Assembly: GCA_025997715.1 (NCBI GenBank)
Contig: BNUY01000181.1
Span: 1 to 5,163, forward strand
Length of the DNA: 5,163 nt
Source of the DNA: Spirochaetia bacterium
Lineage (GTDB): Bacteria > Spirochaetota > Spirochaetia > Treponematales > Breznakiellaceae
Direction: 5' to 3'
A program made the position numbers and the translations under genes. Shown here one piece after another: positions 5,156-5,163 of this stretch (position 1 is the stretch's first letter; each line of letters begins with the position of its first letter). The notes under the pieces are model-generated. The model saw only the letters and a list, made by a program, of their open reading frames with translations. It did not search any database and was not told the DNA's origin.

Positions 5156-5163
5156 ATGAAACA
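5156..5163 (+). CDS. Possible start of a divergent gene, cut by the window edge
   Basis: ATG AAA CA at the very end is preceded by GGAG (5146-5149) at a 6-base spacing, a good ribosome binding site. A TACAAT (5107-5112), one base from the -10 consensus, lies further upstream without a convincing -35. Only two full codons are visible, so nothing can be said of the product. The bases between 4993 and 5155 otherwise hold the promoter and direct repeats described here and no gene that I can support. Confidence 0.3.

Overview
The window is a compact chromosomal segment of translation genes with about 51-53% GC by eye. The organism is most likely a spirochaete of the genus Treponema, perhaps a termite-gut-like member. 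This assignment rests on the overall feel of the proteins and is tentative, because no marker here fixes the taxon. All genes except a possible one at the right edge fall into two convergent transcription units.

Left unit, plus strand: the 3' part of rplQ (ribosomal protein L17, starting outside the window) carries a Lys/Ala-rich tail of about 55 residues. It is followed 14 bases later by a 66-residue protein with two CxxC knuckles that I cannot name. The unit ends in a rho-independent terminator. That terminator lies inside a larger perfect inverted repeat (653-666 with 753-766), which can also serve the unit arriving from the other side.

Right unit, minus strand, in transcription order from about 4995 down to 779: a promoter with an extended -10, an unnamed 56-residue Cys/His-rich protein, prfA (release factor 1), prmC (the methyltransferase that modifies the Gln of the release-factor GGQ motif), and a long RelA/SpoT homologue. 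The genes are tightly packed: 1 base between the small ORF and prfA, 21 between prfA and prmC, and 4 between prmC and the RelA/SpoT gene. The unit therefore joins termination, maturation of the termination factor, and the alarmone enzyme that senses stalled translation.

The most notable feature is the RelA/SpoT homologue. Its synthetase, TGS, Cys-rich and ACT regions look sound. Its N-terminal HD hydrolase domain has lost nearly every catalytic residue, and its helical region is shortened and replaced by a Pro/Lys-rich linker. It should make (p)ppGpp but not degrade it, although it keeps the RFKD motif typical of bifunctional enzymes.

Right edge (4993-5163): no complete gene. It holds the promoter of the prfA unit, an imperfect 20/21-base direct repeat, and a possible start of a divergent plus-strand gene at 5156. 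I see no RNA genes, insertion sequence or CRISPR array. The RelA/SpoT change and the two unnamed metal-knuckle proteins are the best leads; I do not see clear evidence of a wholly new multi-gene system.
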